From the IMG/VR virus record IMGVR_UViG_3300046007_004212, positions 1-25,128 of that record: a DNA stretch of 25,128 nt; one strand, 5' to 3'. Positions 7,669 through 13,794 of the stretch are shown here, one piece after another. The stretch's first letter is position 1. Each line of letters starts with the position of its first letter. The stretch is from a virus. Below the pieces are notes generated by a model that saw only the letters and a program-made list of their open reading frames with translations, was not told where the DNA came from and made no database searches. Made by a program: the position numbers and the translations under genes.

Positions 7669-7839
7669 TTACTCCTTCATAGAGAGGAGTGCCAGCGTTA
7701 CTGAGGCTAATCCCAAGGCCAAGAGGGTTTCCCCGCTCGTAGAGGTGATGAGCGCCAGAACGACGGTTAGTACCGCAAGGCTCATGGCAGACAAAGCTAG
7801 CCAAGCTACCTCGCGTAGATAGTTTAGTAGGTTACCCAT
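7669..7839 (-). CDS. Holin-like small membrane protein
   Basis: This 56-residue protein begins MGNLLNYLREVAWLALSAM. It has two hydrophobic segments, about residues 12-32 (WLALSAMSLAVLTVVLALI) and 38-53 (TLLALGLASVTLALL), joined by a short turn (TSTSGE). Size, two membrane spans and position one transcript upstream of the lysozyme gene fit a class II holin, which would permeabilise the membrane and time lysis. It starts 4 bases after the HTH gene ends, so the two are co-transcribed. The Shine-Dalgarno sequence is weak (AAGG), consistent with coupling. Holins have little sequence conservation, so the role rests on topology and context. Confidence 0.7.
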   Translation of the reverse strand: MGNLLNYLREVAWLALSAMSLAVLTVVLALITSTSGETLLALGLASVTLALLSMKE

Positions 7840-7843
7840 TGGG

Positions 7844-8023
7844 TTACTTAGCCTTACGGGTTTTACCCTTAAGTCTATCGGAAGTGTTGCGGATAGGAGT
7901 CCCTGAGTCCGCGATGAGCTTACGAGCCTTACCGTATGTGATACCTAGCTCCTGAGCTACCTCTACTACTGATTTACCTGCTGTATAAAGTGATGCTGCT
8001 TGTACTGGTGTCGCTGTTGACAT
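7844..8023 (-). CDS. Small helix-turn-helix DNA-binding protein
   Basis: This 59-residue basic protein starts at an ATG preceded by GAAAGGAATACCG. Residues 10-40 form one HTH: AASLYTAGKSVVEVAQELG, the turn, then ITYGKARKLIADSG. The tail TPIRNTSDRLKGKTRKAK is basic. The AGKSxxEVAxELGITYGKARKLI pattern is one I associate with very small HTH proteins of actinobacteria and their phages. It is the first gene of a two-gene unit with the holin-like protein and may control lysis timing. The leader 8024-8119 holds inverted repeats that could be its binding site. Confidence 0.8.
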   Translation of the reverse strand: MSTATPVQAASLYTAGKSVVEVAQELGITYGKARKLIADSGTPIRNTSDRLKGKTRKAK

Positions 8024-8053
8024 CGGTATTCCTTTCTTCGTTTCTTCATTTTA

Positions 8054-8094
8054 TGTGCAGTTGTGTTAAGCTGGTAAGTGCACAATTACTTACC
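8054..8094. promoter_or_regulatory. Nested inverted repeats upstream of the small HTH gene
   Basis: TGTGCA (8054-8059) pairs with TGCACA (8079-8084), and GGTAAGT (8073-8079) pairs with ACTTACC (8088-8094). The repeats sit 31-71 bases upstream of the HTH start, so they could be an operator or alternative RNA hairpins. No clear promoter is seen. Confidence 0.35.
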
Positions 8095-8119
8095 CGCTTC
8101 TGTAAGCAGATGGTACTGC

Positions 8120-8578
8120 TTAAGATTTAGTGGCCTTTTCAGGCTTAGGTGGAGTTTTGCCATGTACGTTACATAATGACTTTCCACCCCAGGCTCCGCG
8201 AGGTTTGATGTTGTCATCGCAGTCGGTGCCGTAGTTATGGAGATAGCATTGAACTCTTGGTTGTGTGTTTGGTAGTGCGTTGGTAAGAGCTACCAATGCT
8301 CGCTTGAACACAGTTGTTTTTACCTCAAGGACTCCGTTCTCATTGTGGCATGAAATACATAAGTACTCATTACGACGATGAGCTGGATCCCGCACAGCTT
8401 TAGGAGCTCCACACTTGTCGCAAGGTTGCGTCCATGCGACACCACGGATAAGTGTACGGTAGTCAGTAGCACACACAAGTATGTCATTGTGAGCGTAAAG
8501 CAAGACATCAGTCTCACCGCATAGTGGGCAGACCCCACGAACGTACTGTTGCTCACGCTGATTTGTTCCTTGCGTCAT
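8120..8578 (-). CDS. Multi-zinc-ribbon protein
   Basis: This 152-residue protein is preceded by GGAGGACAA before the ATG at 8578. It holds at least two treble-clef or ribbon-like metal sites: CPLCG (17-21) with C36, and CDKCG (53-57) with CISCH (74-78). A third Cys/His-containing segment (CYLHNYGTDC, CNVH) follows, and the tail is Lys/Pro-rich. The first ribbon resembles the start of phage and host proteins with recognition-loop HNH or ribbon folds, but no HNH catalytic pattern is seen. A TATAGT -10 element lies about 25 bases upstream, so it may have its own promoter. It probably binds nucleic acid or protein; the specific role is unknown. Confidence 0.75.
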   Translation of the reverse strand: MTQGTNQREQQYVRGVCPLCGETDVLLYAHNDILVCATDYRTLIRGVAWTQPCDKCGAPKAVRDPAHRRNEYLCISCHNENGVLEVKTTVFKRALVALTNALPNTQPRVQCYLHNYGTDCDDNIKPRGAWGGKSLCNVHGKTPPKPEKATKS

Positions 8579-8629
8579 TTGTCCTCCATGTTAGGGTAGA
8601 CTATAATCCTTCTACCTTTACTTGTAAAC

Positions 8630-8914
8630 TTAATCTTTCTTTGGACCTACGACTCCAAGAAGAGTCTTCGGCTGGTTCTTGCGAAGTGCGCGAAGGTTTG
8701 CGAATTCTTCCTTTGCGATGTACTCCGTGTGGCGAGACATTACCCACAATGGGATAGCTCCACCAGCTACAAGGAATGAAGCCGCAAGGAACGAAGCAAC
8801 ACCTGGATAGATAAAGAATGTGTGAGCTGCGTACGGAATCCAAGCTAAAGCTAGGAGACGTAGAGCTACGGTGTAGCGACGGTACTTGTGTCCTCGGAAG
8901 TTACTGATTTTCAT
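8630..8914 (-). CDS. Small two-span membrane protein
   Basis: The start is set at the ATG at 8914, preceded by ACGAAAGGACACAAA; an in-frame Met six codons upstream overlaps that site and is rejected. The 94-residue product has a basic N-terminus (MKISNFRGHKYRRYT), then hydrophobic segments at about residues 16-40 (VALRLLALAWIPYAAHTFFI) and 43-62 (VASFLAASFLVAGGAIPLWV). A basic C-terminal region of about 30 residues ends in VVGPKKD. It does not match a family I know. An accessory holin, antiholin or superinfection-exclusion protein are possibilities by topology only. Confidence 0.65.
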   Translation of the reverse strand: MKISNFRGHKYRRYTVALRLLALAWIPYAAHTFFIYPGVASFLAASFLVAGGAIPLWVMSRHTEYIAKEEFANLRALRKNQPKTLLGVVGPKKD

Positions 8915-8940
8915 TTTGTGTCCTTTCGTCATTTAAGATA

Positions 8941-8949
8941 ATTATATTG
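8941..8949 (-). promoter_or_regulatory. Variant -10 promoter for the two-span membrane protein
   Basis: Minus-strand CAATATAAT followed by TATC lacks the TG of the other sites but keeps their position, 26 bases before the start at 8914. Confidence 0.5.
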
Positions 8950-8971
8950 GGATAATCAGGAAAAGTAAACC

Positions 8972-9541
8972 TTAGCACCCGAATGCCTTTCGACATTCAG
9001 GTCCTAGGAAGAATGAACGGCTGGTTGGGTCTGTGAGCTCAGCGCCACACTTACCGCAGCAAGCATAGTGCTCACCGAAAAGGCGAGCGTACTTGTAAGG
9101 ATGTGCGGCAATGATGTCAGCAACGATCTTTACATCAGCGGCAGGCATCTTGTCTCGGTTAAACCCACCAACTGAGCCAGTAAGGCGACGCATGAAAAGA
9201 ACCTTCTCATACTCACGAACCTCAACGAAGAGCAGGTCACCCGTAAGAGGAGTGTCCTGGAGTGGAGCAATGTCTAGCTCATCAACGGGGACTGCATACT
9301 TAGACTTTGGGATACTACCCAAGGCGCGTTGAAGCTCAGATGTAGACTCCGCTAGCTTAGGCAAGCCAAGCAGCATAGAGATTACCGCAGAGGCTGAACG
9401 CTTAGTAATGGTGCTCAGCGCAGTGAAGCGGTCGTCGATAAATTGCTGGATGATTGGGTCACCCGTAGGCAAATCACGTGAGTCAAGCAGCTCGTTAATA
9501 AATGTAATCTGCTTATCACTTGCTGGAAATGTAGTACTCAT
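8972..9541 (-). CDS. Zinc-finger protein with C-terminal ribbon (DUF6011-like)
   Basis: This 189-residue protein starts at an ATG that overlaps the TGA of the upstream gene (ATGA), with GGGGAG 8-10 bases in front. The N-terminal part (SDKQITFINELLDSRDLP, then helices to about residue 75) resembles the short helical modules found in phage proteins of this type. Residues 102-150 are a beta-alpha segment. The C-terminus has CCGKCG (161-166) and PECRKAFGC (181-189), a four-Cys zinc site of the DUF6011 kind, common in actinophage proteins of unknown role. It ends the small operon that starts at 9842. Nucleic-acid binding is plausible but not shown. Confidence 0.75.
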   Translation of the reverse strand: MSTTFPASDKQITFINELLDSRDLPTGDPIIQQFIDDRFTALSTITKRSASAVISMLLGLPKLAESTSELQRALGSIPKSKYAVPVDELDIAPLQDTPLTGDLLFVEVREYEKVLFMRRLTGSVGGFNRDKMPAADVKIVADIIAAHPYKYARLFGEHYACCGKCGAELTDPTSRSFFLGPECRKAFGC

Positions 9542-9717
9542 GGACGAACTCCCCACCACTTAAGCCCACCAGTGTGAGCAACTGAACCTTCATAGGTAAC
9601 CGCCCATGAACAAGCTTCATCATATGAGCGGCAGTCATGGAAGACTGGAGCCATACCGTAAAAGGTGTACATGTAGGTAACTGATGTACCGATTGGGTGC
9701 TTGACTGCTGTTGTCAT
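9538..9717 (-). CDS. Hypothetical protein, 59 aa
   Basis: The ATG at 9717 lies 2 bases after the TAA of the preceding 40-codon gene. An upstream in-frame start would lie inside that gene and is rejected. The protein is aromatic-rich (VTYMYTFYGMAPVFHDC, KWWGVRP), with the central segment RSYDEACSWAVTYEG. It ends by ATGA overlap into the zinc-finger gene. No family is recognised. Coupled translation with both neighbours suggests a common task. Confidence 0.6.
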   Translation of the reverse strand: MTTAVKHPIGTSVTYMYTFYGMAPVFHDCRSYDEACSWAVTYEGSVAHTGGLKWWGVRP

Positions 9718-9719
9718 TT

Positions 9720-9842
9720 TTACACCCAGTCCGCTCTGTGCGATTCGCACATGTTAGAAGGGTCTGTGTACAAAGCTGGCAGGTGATGCGCCTCTGCAAA
9801 GCATATGCCGCATTCAATTTCAAAGTTGATTTTTTGAGTCAT
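9720..9842 (-). CDS. Tiny zinc-binding protein, 40 aa
   Basis: The ATG at 9842 is preceded by GGAAAGGGACGAAA and a promoter element 30 bases upstream. The 40-residue product contains CGIC (11-14) and a later CESH (32-35), a C-x2-C and C-x2-H arrangement that fits one zinc ion. It is the first gene of the 9842-8972 unit. No function is known to me; protein-protein or nucleic-acid contact is possible. Confidence 0.65.
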   Translation of the reverse strand: MTQKINFEIECGICFAEAHHLPALYTDPSNMCESHRADWV

Positions 9843-9872
9843 TTTCGTCCCTTTCCGTGGTCGTTATAGTTA

Positions 9873-9881
9873 ATTATAACA
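9873..9881 (-). promoter_or_regulatory. Extended -10 promoter for the 9842-8972 unit
   Basis: Minus-strand TGTTATAAT followed by TAA lies 30 bases before the ATG at 9842 and shortly after the terminase stop at 9902. Confidence 0.6.
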
Positions 9882-9901
9882 GGTAAATGGGGAAAATGGC
9901 A

Positions 9902-11296
9902 CTACCTGACCTTAAATGTTCCCCCGCCACGGAAGCTAGGCATACGTTTAGCCGAATGGCTCTTAGCCTTAATGGTTCCACCAACGAAACCTGCAGGTGG
10001 TTTAATAAGGAGGGCTGTGAGGGCATGGACCAGGGCGTCGACTCGGTCTGGGGATTTACCCTCGCCTGGAATCCAAGCGCACATCTGGGACTCGAGGTCG
10101 CCCAGGTAGCCAACGTGGTGGACACGGTTCTGTTCGTAGGCAAGCGTGATTGGCTCAGCGCGTAGGGCTTTGCCGTACTTGGAGTGGACCTCAAGGACCT
10201 TTACAGTTGGGTCAATTGTGTTAATGGCGTTGCGAACCAGCGCACCACCTTGGTTTACTTCGGCTACCACAGGGCAACCCCACTTGCGAGCCATTTGCAC
10301 TACCTTGTTAGCCCAGACCTCTGGTGAACCGTGAATGGACGCGTCCTCAAGTACCCAGCTCTGTCGTTTGTATAAGTCTCGTTCACCGGTAGAAGCTACA
10401 ACGACTATGCCGCATTCGTCTCTAGGATTCTCGGCTACTGATGGGTCAACGCCAATGCATCGCAAAGGAGTTCCCATTGGCAACTGCATCTCTCGACCGC
10501 GGTCGATGAGCTCCTGTGTCCAGAGAGCTCCTTCAACATCTGAAAGCATCTCACCGTAGAGCTCTTGTGCAGCTAAGCGAGTTCCTTCGTACACTCCAAC
10601 GATTGCGTCGATGTAAGCTTGAGAAAGGTTTCCGCTGTTGTCTAGTGTAGAACCTTTTGTAATAACTACCTTGCCAGTCTTCTCAGCTTCAGCGATGAGC
10701 TGGTAAAGAAGCGGCACACGCTTAGGAGTTGTCGTAATCATAATTTTTGGATTCGCGCCAAGACGAGTACCAACGCGTAAGTTGTCGAAGGCTGTCATGC
10801 CAGCTGCATCAGGAGTTTGTCTCCAGGCTGCAACCTCATCTCCCCAGGCGTGCGTGAATTGCGGACCACGAAGTGAGTCTGGTTCATCAGCTGTGAAGCA
10901 TGTTGCCGTATTGCCGTTGGGCCAAGTTAGTCTTCGCTTAGATGGTTCGTACAATGGACGTTCGCTTGGAGGAGTTACGTTAATAATTCCAGATTCACCC
11001 TCAACGATTACGTCACGTACGTCAGCAGCTGTACGAGCTACCAAAGCAAAACGGCGTTGGCCATTTGTTGTGTACTTAGCTTCTTCACGCACCCACTCGG
11101 CTGCGGTACGAGTCTTACCAGCTCCGCGACCGGCGATGTAAGCCCAGATGTTCCAATCACCTGGCGGAGCTTGTTGCTCAGGGCGTCCCCACACTGACCA
11201 GTCCCAAAGGAGATTATCTGGGTCGAAACCCGCAAGGATTTCATTACGCTGCTCCTCAGGGAGATGCGCGAGCTGTTCCATTAGACTTTTAGCCAT
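9902..11296 (-). CDS. terL: Terminase large subunit (packaging ATPase/nuclease)
   Basis: This 464-residue protein would drive DNA into the prohead and cut the concatemer. The ATPase half has Walker A GRGAGKT (56-62), Walker B HAWGDE (149-154) and the coupling motif region KIMITTTPKR near residue 200. The nuclease half has CIGVDPSVAENPRDECG, with its first acidic metal ligand, and a late acidic site in SPDRVDALVHALTAL. Length fits the family. The ATG at 11296 has no Shine-Dalgarno sequence. A TACTAT/TATAGT element ends 4-7 bases before it, so the mRNA may be leaderless. No small terminase adjoins it. Downstream come small genes and lysis genes, with the portal 5 kb away. Confidence 0.95.
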   Translation of the reverse strand: MAKSLMEQLAHLPEEQRNEILAGFDPDNLLWDWSVWGRPEQQAPPGDWNIWAYIAGRGAGKTRTAAEWVREEAKYTTNGQRRFALVARTAADVRDVIVEGESGIINVTPPSERPLYEPSKRRLTWPNGNTATCFTADEPDSLRGPQFTHAWGDEVAAWRQTPDAAGMTAFDNLRVGTRLGANPKIMITTTPKRVPLLYQLIAEAEKTGKVVITKGSTLDNSGNLSQAYIDAIVGVYEGTRLAAQELYGEMLSDVEGALWTQELIDRGREMQLPMGTPLRCIGVDPSVAENPRDECGIVVVASTGERDLYKRQSWVLEDASIHGSPEVWANKVVQMARKWGCPVVAEVNQGGALVRNAINTIDPTVKVLEVHSKYGKALRAEPITLAYEQNRVHHVGYLGDLESQMCAWIPGEGKSPDRVDALVHALTALLIKPPAGFVGGTIKAKSHSAKRMPSFRGGGTFKVR

Positions 11297-11300
11297 GTGT

Positions 11301-11310
11301 ACTATAGTAC
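11301..11310 (-). promoter_or_regulatory. Palindromic -10 element directly before terL
   Basis: GTACTATAGT lies within the palindrome GTACTATAGTAC. It offers TACTAT (7 bases before the ATG) or TATAGT (4 bases before). With no ribosome-binding site present, a leaderless terL transcript starting at or beside the ATG is likely. Confidence 0.45.
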
Positions 11311-11312
11311 AT

Positions 11313-11433
11313 TAAAAAGAAAGAAGCTAGACGGTTAAGTCTAGCTTCTCTCCCCAGAAAGGCGTCTCTAGCAGATGGATTGGAGTACATCCGCGAGACC
11401 CTCAGCCGAGGAAATGCAATAACCTGGCTGAGT
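11313..11433 (-). ncRNA. Candidate structured small RNA between the HDAC-like gene and terL
   Basis: About 120 bases lie between a TGATATAAT promoter (11440-11448, predicted start near 11433) and a strong intrinsic terminator (11322-11349). No ORF of note lies within. On the minus strand the RNA can fold into three hairpins. The first is CTCAGCC/GGCTGAG (11401-11407 with 11426-11432), which begins at the predicted 5' end. The second is a two-part stem, GTCTC then GCGGATG pairing with CATCTGC then GAGAC (11364-11399, one G-U pair). The third is the terminator. I do not recognise a known RNA family, and it lacks a tRNA cloverleaf. It could be a regulatory RNA, a decoy or a packaging-related RNA. 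Confidence 0.55.
11322..11349 (-). terminator. Intrinsic terminator of the candidate small RNA
   Basis: A perfect 11-base-pair stem AGAAGCTAGAC/GTCTAGCTTCT with a 6-base loop is followed on the minus strand by TTCTTTTT. It ends 26 bases before terL, so terL needs its own promoter. Confidence 0.85.
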
Positions 11434-11439
11434 AGGCTA

Positions 11440-11448
11440 ATTATATCA
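11440..11448 (-). promoter_or_regulatory. Extended -10 promoter of the candidate small RNA
   Basis: Minus-strand TGATATAAT followed by TAGCC. The motif abuts the end of the HDAC-like gene (stop at 11446), so stop codon and promoter overlap. Confidence 0.65.
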
Positions 11449-12375
11449 TGAAAAAATCATAACTTCGTCATGAATCTTTGAGACTACGCTTGCCCAGATA
11501 GCTGGAGTATGGTCGAACGGTTGATAACCACCAGCTCCCCCGATGAGTACACGACCTTCCGAATAGGCAGAAGCAATACGACCGACTGTCGCAGCTGCAT
11601 CTTCATATCCAGGATAGTCAAATTGTAAAGTAGATAGTGGATCTGACTTATGTGCGTCAGCTCCTGTAGCTACTAAAACAACATCTGGCTTTACCGTATC
11701 AGCAAGTTGTTCGATTTCTCCCATAGCTCTACGAAACTCATCATCACCGCTTGCTGGGTCTAATGCCCAGTTATAAACTCCGAGCTCAGGGAAGTGTCCC
11801 TTTAGCCCAGTGCCCGGGAAGATAACAGAATCGTGAATGCTGCAGGTAACCAAATCGGCAGAGCCTGACAGTAAGTTCTCGACGCCATCGCCGTGATGTG
11901 CGTCCCAGTCGATGTACATAACTTTCATACCGTTCTTCTGGAATTCACGTGCAGCCCAAGCCATATCGTTGAATACGCAGAAACCAGATGAGTGGTCGTA
12001 CTGCGCATGATGCTTAGCTCCCTGAGGATTAAAGCCAACCTTCAGCTCGCCAGCTAACATCTTCTCAGTGAGACGAACAGTTCCCGCAAACATATGAAGA
12101 GCTACTTGTCCCATGTGCTTATTATCTGGGTACCATTGCCCACCTTTACCGCGGTCAATAACATCAGATACATATTTCATATCGTGAATAGACTCAACAC
12201 GTTCTCTGTCTCCAGCTTGAATATCTGGTTTTACAAGAACGATGTCTCTGTCTTCAGCAATAAGCTCCGTAGCGTACTTAGCTCTGACTGGATTAGTTGG
12301 GTGTGAGCTATCTGGCCCACCAAGCTTCCAGTCTAAGTAGATGTCGTCGTAAGCGACATGCAGTTTATTTTTCAT
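11446..12375 (-). CDS. Histone-deacetylase/AcuC-like zinc hydrolase
   Basis: This 309-residue enzyme belongs to the class I/II deacetylase superfamily, zinc-dependent amide hydrolases acting on acetyl-lysine, acetylpolyamines or similar substrates. The active site appears complete: the HH pair at 122-123 (GAKHHA), SGFCVFND, zinc ligands D158 and H160 in IDWDAHHGDGVE, FPGTG, the third ligand D240 in ATGADAHKSDPLS, and the transition-state Tyr at 284 in GGAGGY. The ATG at 12375 overlaps the end of the phosphatase gene by 11 bases; AAGGA lies upstream and Met codons further up are inside that gene. The substrate cannot be told from sequence. Being co-expressed with a phosphatase suggests removal of host protein modifications. 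Confidence 0.88.
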   Translation of the reverse strand: MKNKLHVAYDDIYLDWKLGGPDSSHPTNPVRAKYATELIAEDRDIVLVKPDIQAGDRERVESIHDMKYVSDVIDRGKGGQWYPDNKHMGQVALHMFAGTVRLTEKMLAGELKVGFNPQGAKHHAQYDHSSGFCVFNDMAWAAREFQKNGMKVMYIDWDAHHGDGVENLLSGSADLVTCSIHDSVIFPGTGLKGHFPELGVYNWALDPASGDDEFRRAMGEIEQLADTVKPDVVLVATGADAHKSDPLSTLQFDYPGYEDAAATVGRIASAYSEGRVLIGGAGGYQPFDHTPAIWASVVSKIHDEVMIFS

Positions 12376-12877
12376 TTGTAGTTGTGTCCTTAATATGTAG
12401 GTAGTCAACAAAATCGTTGTTGAGTAACACTGCGTTAGATCTCTTGTCCCGCATCAACTGAATCGCATCAGCAGAAGAGTATCCTTCAAGCATGAGGGCA
12501 AGACCCATCGTTAAGCTAGAACGGTTAATCCCAGCTTGACAACGAATCAATACTCGCTTGCCAGATTTCCAAGCGGCATGTGCAAATGCAGCTGCCTCAT
12601 GAAGTGAAGCGTAATCCGCATTGCCCTCAAGACCTGAGTCGTAAAAGCCATAACGAAGTTCTTGCACAAACCAGTCAACTGGATTTGCCCAAGCGTAAAG
12701 AGTTACTACCGTATCGAAATCATCTTTAGTGATAGCACGAGATGTATGAATGTTTGCTGCATCCTCAATCGTGTCATCATCATCTGTTCCACCAAGAAAT
12801 AATCCTGGAAGTATCTCACTCCATAGGGGGAAGTCCCAGTCAATATCGTGTACTGGTGCGTATGAAGCATTAGTCAT
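12365..12877 (-). CDS. Dual-specificity/tyrosine phosphatase-like protein
   Basis: This 170-residue protein carries the Cys-based phosphatase signature as RCQAGINRS (112-120), with nucleophile C113 and R119. The usual His before Cys is Arg here, a change that may alter the thiolate pKa. The N-terminal WSEILPGLFLGG (19-30) is the typical opening strand of dual-specificity phosphatases. D80 in YGFYDSG is a candidate general acid. The start at 12877 has GGAGGGTAGTA in front and lies 2 bases past the upstream stop. The gene overlaps the HDAC-like gene, so both are made together. Substrates might be phosphoproteins, nucleotides or RNA 5' ends. Confidence 0.82.
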   Translation of the reverse strand: MTNASYAPVHDIDWDFPLWSEILPGLFLGGTDDDDTIEDAANIHTSRAITKDDFDTVVTLYAWANPVDWFVQELRYGFYDSGLEGNADYASLHEAAAFAHAAWKSGKRVLIRCQAGINRSSLTMGLALMLEGYSSADAIQLMRDKRSNAVLLNNDFVDYLHIKDTTTNEK

Positions 12878-12879
12878 TA

Positions 12880-13098
12880 CTACCCTCCGGTCATCTCTAA
12901 CCAGCACTTAGGATGTATGCCAGAAATCATTTGTTCACGAATTGCAATGTCCATGTCTGGGAAAGCCTCTTGAATCAGCTTACCGAAATTCCACTCAAGG
13001 AATCCAATAGCTGGAACTTCGACAACTCCCTGCTCACCGCACATTCCGCATGCAGGAGTAGTGACTATGTAGGTTTCTTTTGATAGATCTGTAGACAT
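12880..13098 (-). CDS. Small zinc-binding protein of actinophage type
   Basis: This 72-residue protein begins MSTDLSKETYIVTTPACGMC, with the start at 13098 chosen for its ACGAAAGGACAAAGAAA leader. CGMCG (17-21) and a late HPKCW give a C-x2-C plus His/Cys metal site. The middle, WNFGKLIQEAFPDMDIAIREQMISG, is a conserved block I associate with small proteins of actinobacteria and their phages, of unknown role. It heads a transcript with the phosphatase and HDAC-like genes. Confidence 0.75.
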   Translation of the reverse strand: MSTDLSKETYIVTTPACGMCGEQGVVEVPAIGFLEWNFGKLIQEAFPDMDIAIREQMISGIHPKCWLEMTGG

Positions 13099-13129
13099 TT
13101 TCTTTGTCCTTTCGTCATTTGATATATCT

Positions 13130-13138
13130 ATTATATCA
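13130..13138 (-). promoter_or_regulatory. Extended -10 promoter for the 13098-11446 operon
   Basis: Minus-strand ACCTGATATAATAGATATATC, 31 bases before the ATG at 13098. It drives the zinc protein, phosphatase and HDAC-like genes. Confidence 0.65.
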
Positions 13139-13161
13139 GGTAATGTTACCCGCAAGTACCA

Positions 13162-13728
13162 TTACTCTTCTTGTATGTACGTATGAATCTCTCCACCGGA
13201 GTAGATGTCATGTTTGCAAGCAGCTTCAATAGCTCTCCGCAATACTTTCTCGGCAGCCTCCGGTGTCTTAACCCTTTGGAAGTTAAGAGCTTCGAGAGCT
13301 CCAAGAGCTATATCGCCACCACTCCCTGAGTAGTAAACGTTCCTAGCTTCTCTGTCCCAGCTGTAATCATTAAAGATAGGATAGATGACTCCGCGTACTG
13401 AAACTATTAAGTTAGAATCGTGCCAAGCTGCATCACCGTCTTCTTTACCTTCGAACCCAGCATCAACGAAAGCTTTGCGAAGTGACGGTATGAATTTTTT
13501 TGTCATAAAAACGTCGAGGTCTTCGCTACGAGTAGGAGTTGGAGGTTTCCAACCGAACTGCGCAATGTTTCCACCACGCGATGCACCAGACACAGCAATG
13601 AGAACTCCATTGTTGTCTACGATTTTATGAGTCGCAAGGTCCATGAAGCGACCGTCCTCATCAGATGCTCGTGAATCACAGCCGATGACTGACCAGCCAT
13701 CACCTTGAATTGCCGCAAGCGTAGTCAT
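13162..13728 (-). CDS. HslV/20S-proteasome-like Ntn hydrolase
   Basis: This 188-residue protein resembles HslV and proteasome beta subunits, threonine proteases that use the N-terminal Thr after Met removal. It begins MTTLAAIQGDGWSVIGCDSRAS, which puts Thr at mature position 1 and Asp at 17 (CDSRA), as in HslV. The expected Lys near 33 is present at mature 34 (THKI). GVLIAVSGASRG and YYSGSGGDIALGALEAL match the S-loop and SGxG region of the fold. Length is close to HslV (about 175). GGGGAGAACC precedes the ATG. No ATPase partner of HslU type is nearby; the AAA+ gene at 24100 is of MoxR type. It may act alone, with host ATPases, or interfere with the host proteasome. Confidence 0.8.
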   Translation of the reverse strand: MTTLAAIQGDGWSVIGCDSRASDEDGRFMDLATHKIVDNNGVLIAVSGASRGGNIAQFGWKPPTPTRSEDLDVFMTKKFIPSLRKAFVDAGFEGKEDGDAAWHDSNLIVSVRGVIYPIFNDYSWDREARNVYYSGSGGDIALGALEALNFQRVKTPEAAEKVLRRAIEAACKHDIYSGGEIHTYIQEE

Positions 13729-13751
13729 GGTTCTCCCCTAGATGTGTCCAA

Positions 13752-13779
13752 GCGCCTAGGAAAACTGTATCCTAAGCGC
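13752..13779 (-). other. Hairpin in the 5' leader of the HslV-like gene
   Basis: A 10-base-pair stem GCGCTTAGGA/TCCTAGGCGC (one G-U pair valid in the minus-strand RNA, loop of 8) lies between the preceding stop (13795) and the ribosome-binding site. No U-tract follows, so it is more likely an mRNA stabiliser or attenuator than a terminator. Confidence 0.4.
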
Positions 13780-13794
13780 CCGGACTACGTCTAT

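Noticed and set aside
11313-11433. tRNA or tRNA-like gene
   Set aside because: Three serial hairpins and a terminator are present, but there is no cloverleaf, T-loop sequence or CCA-end pattern.
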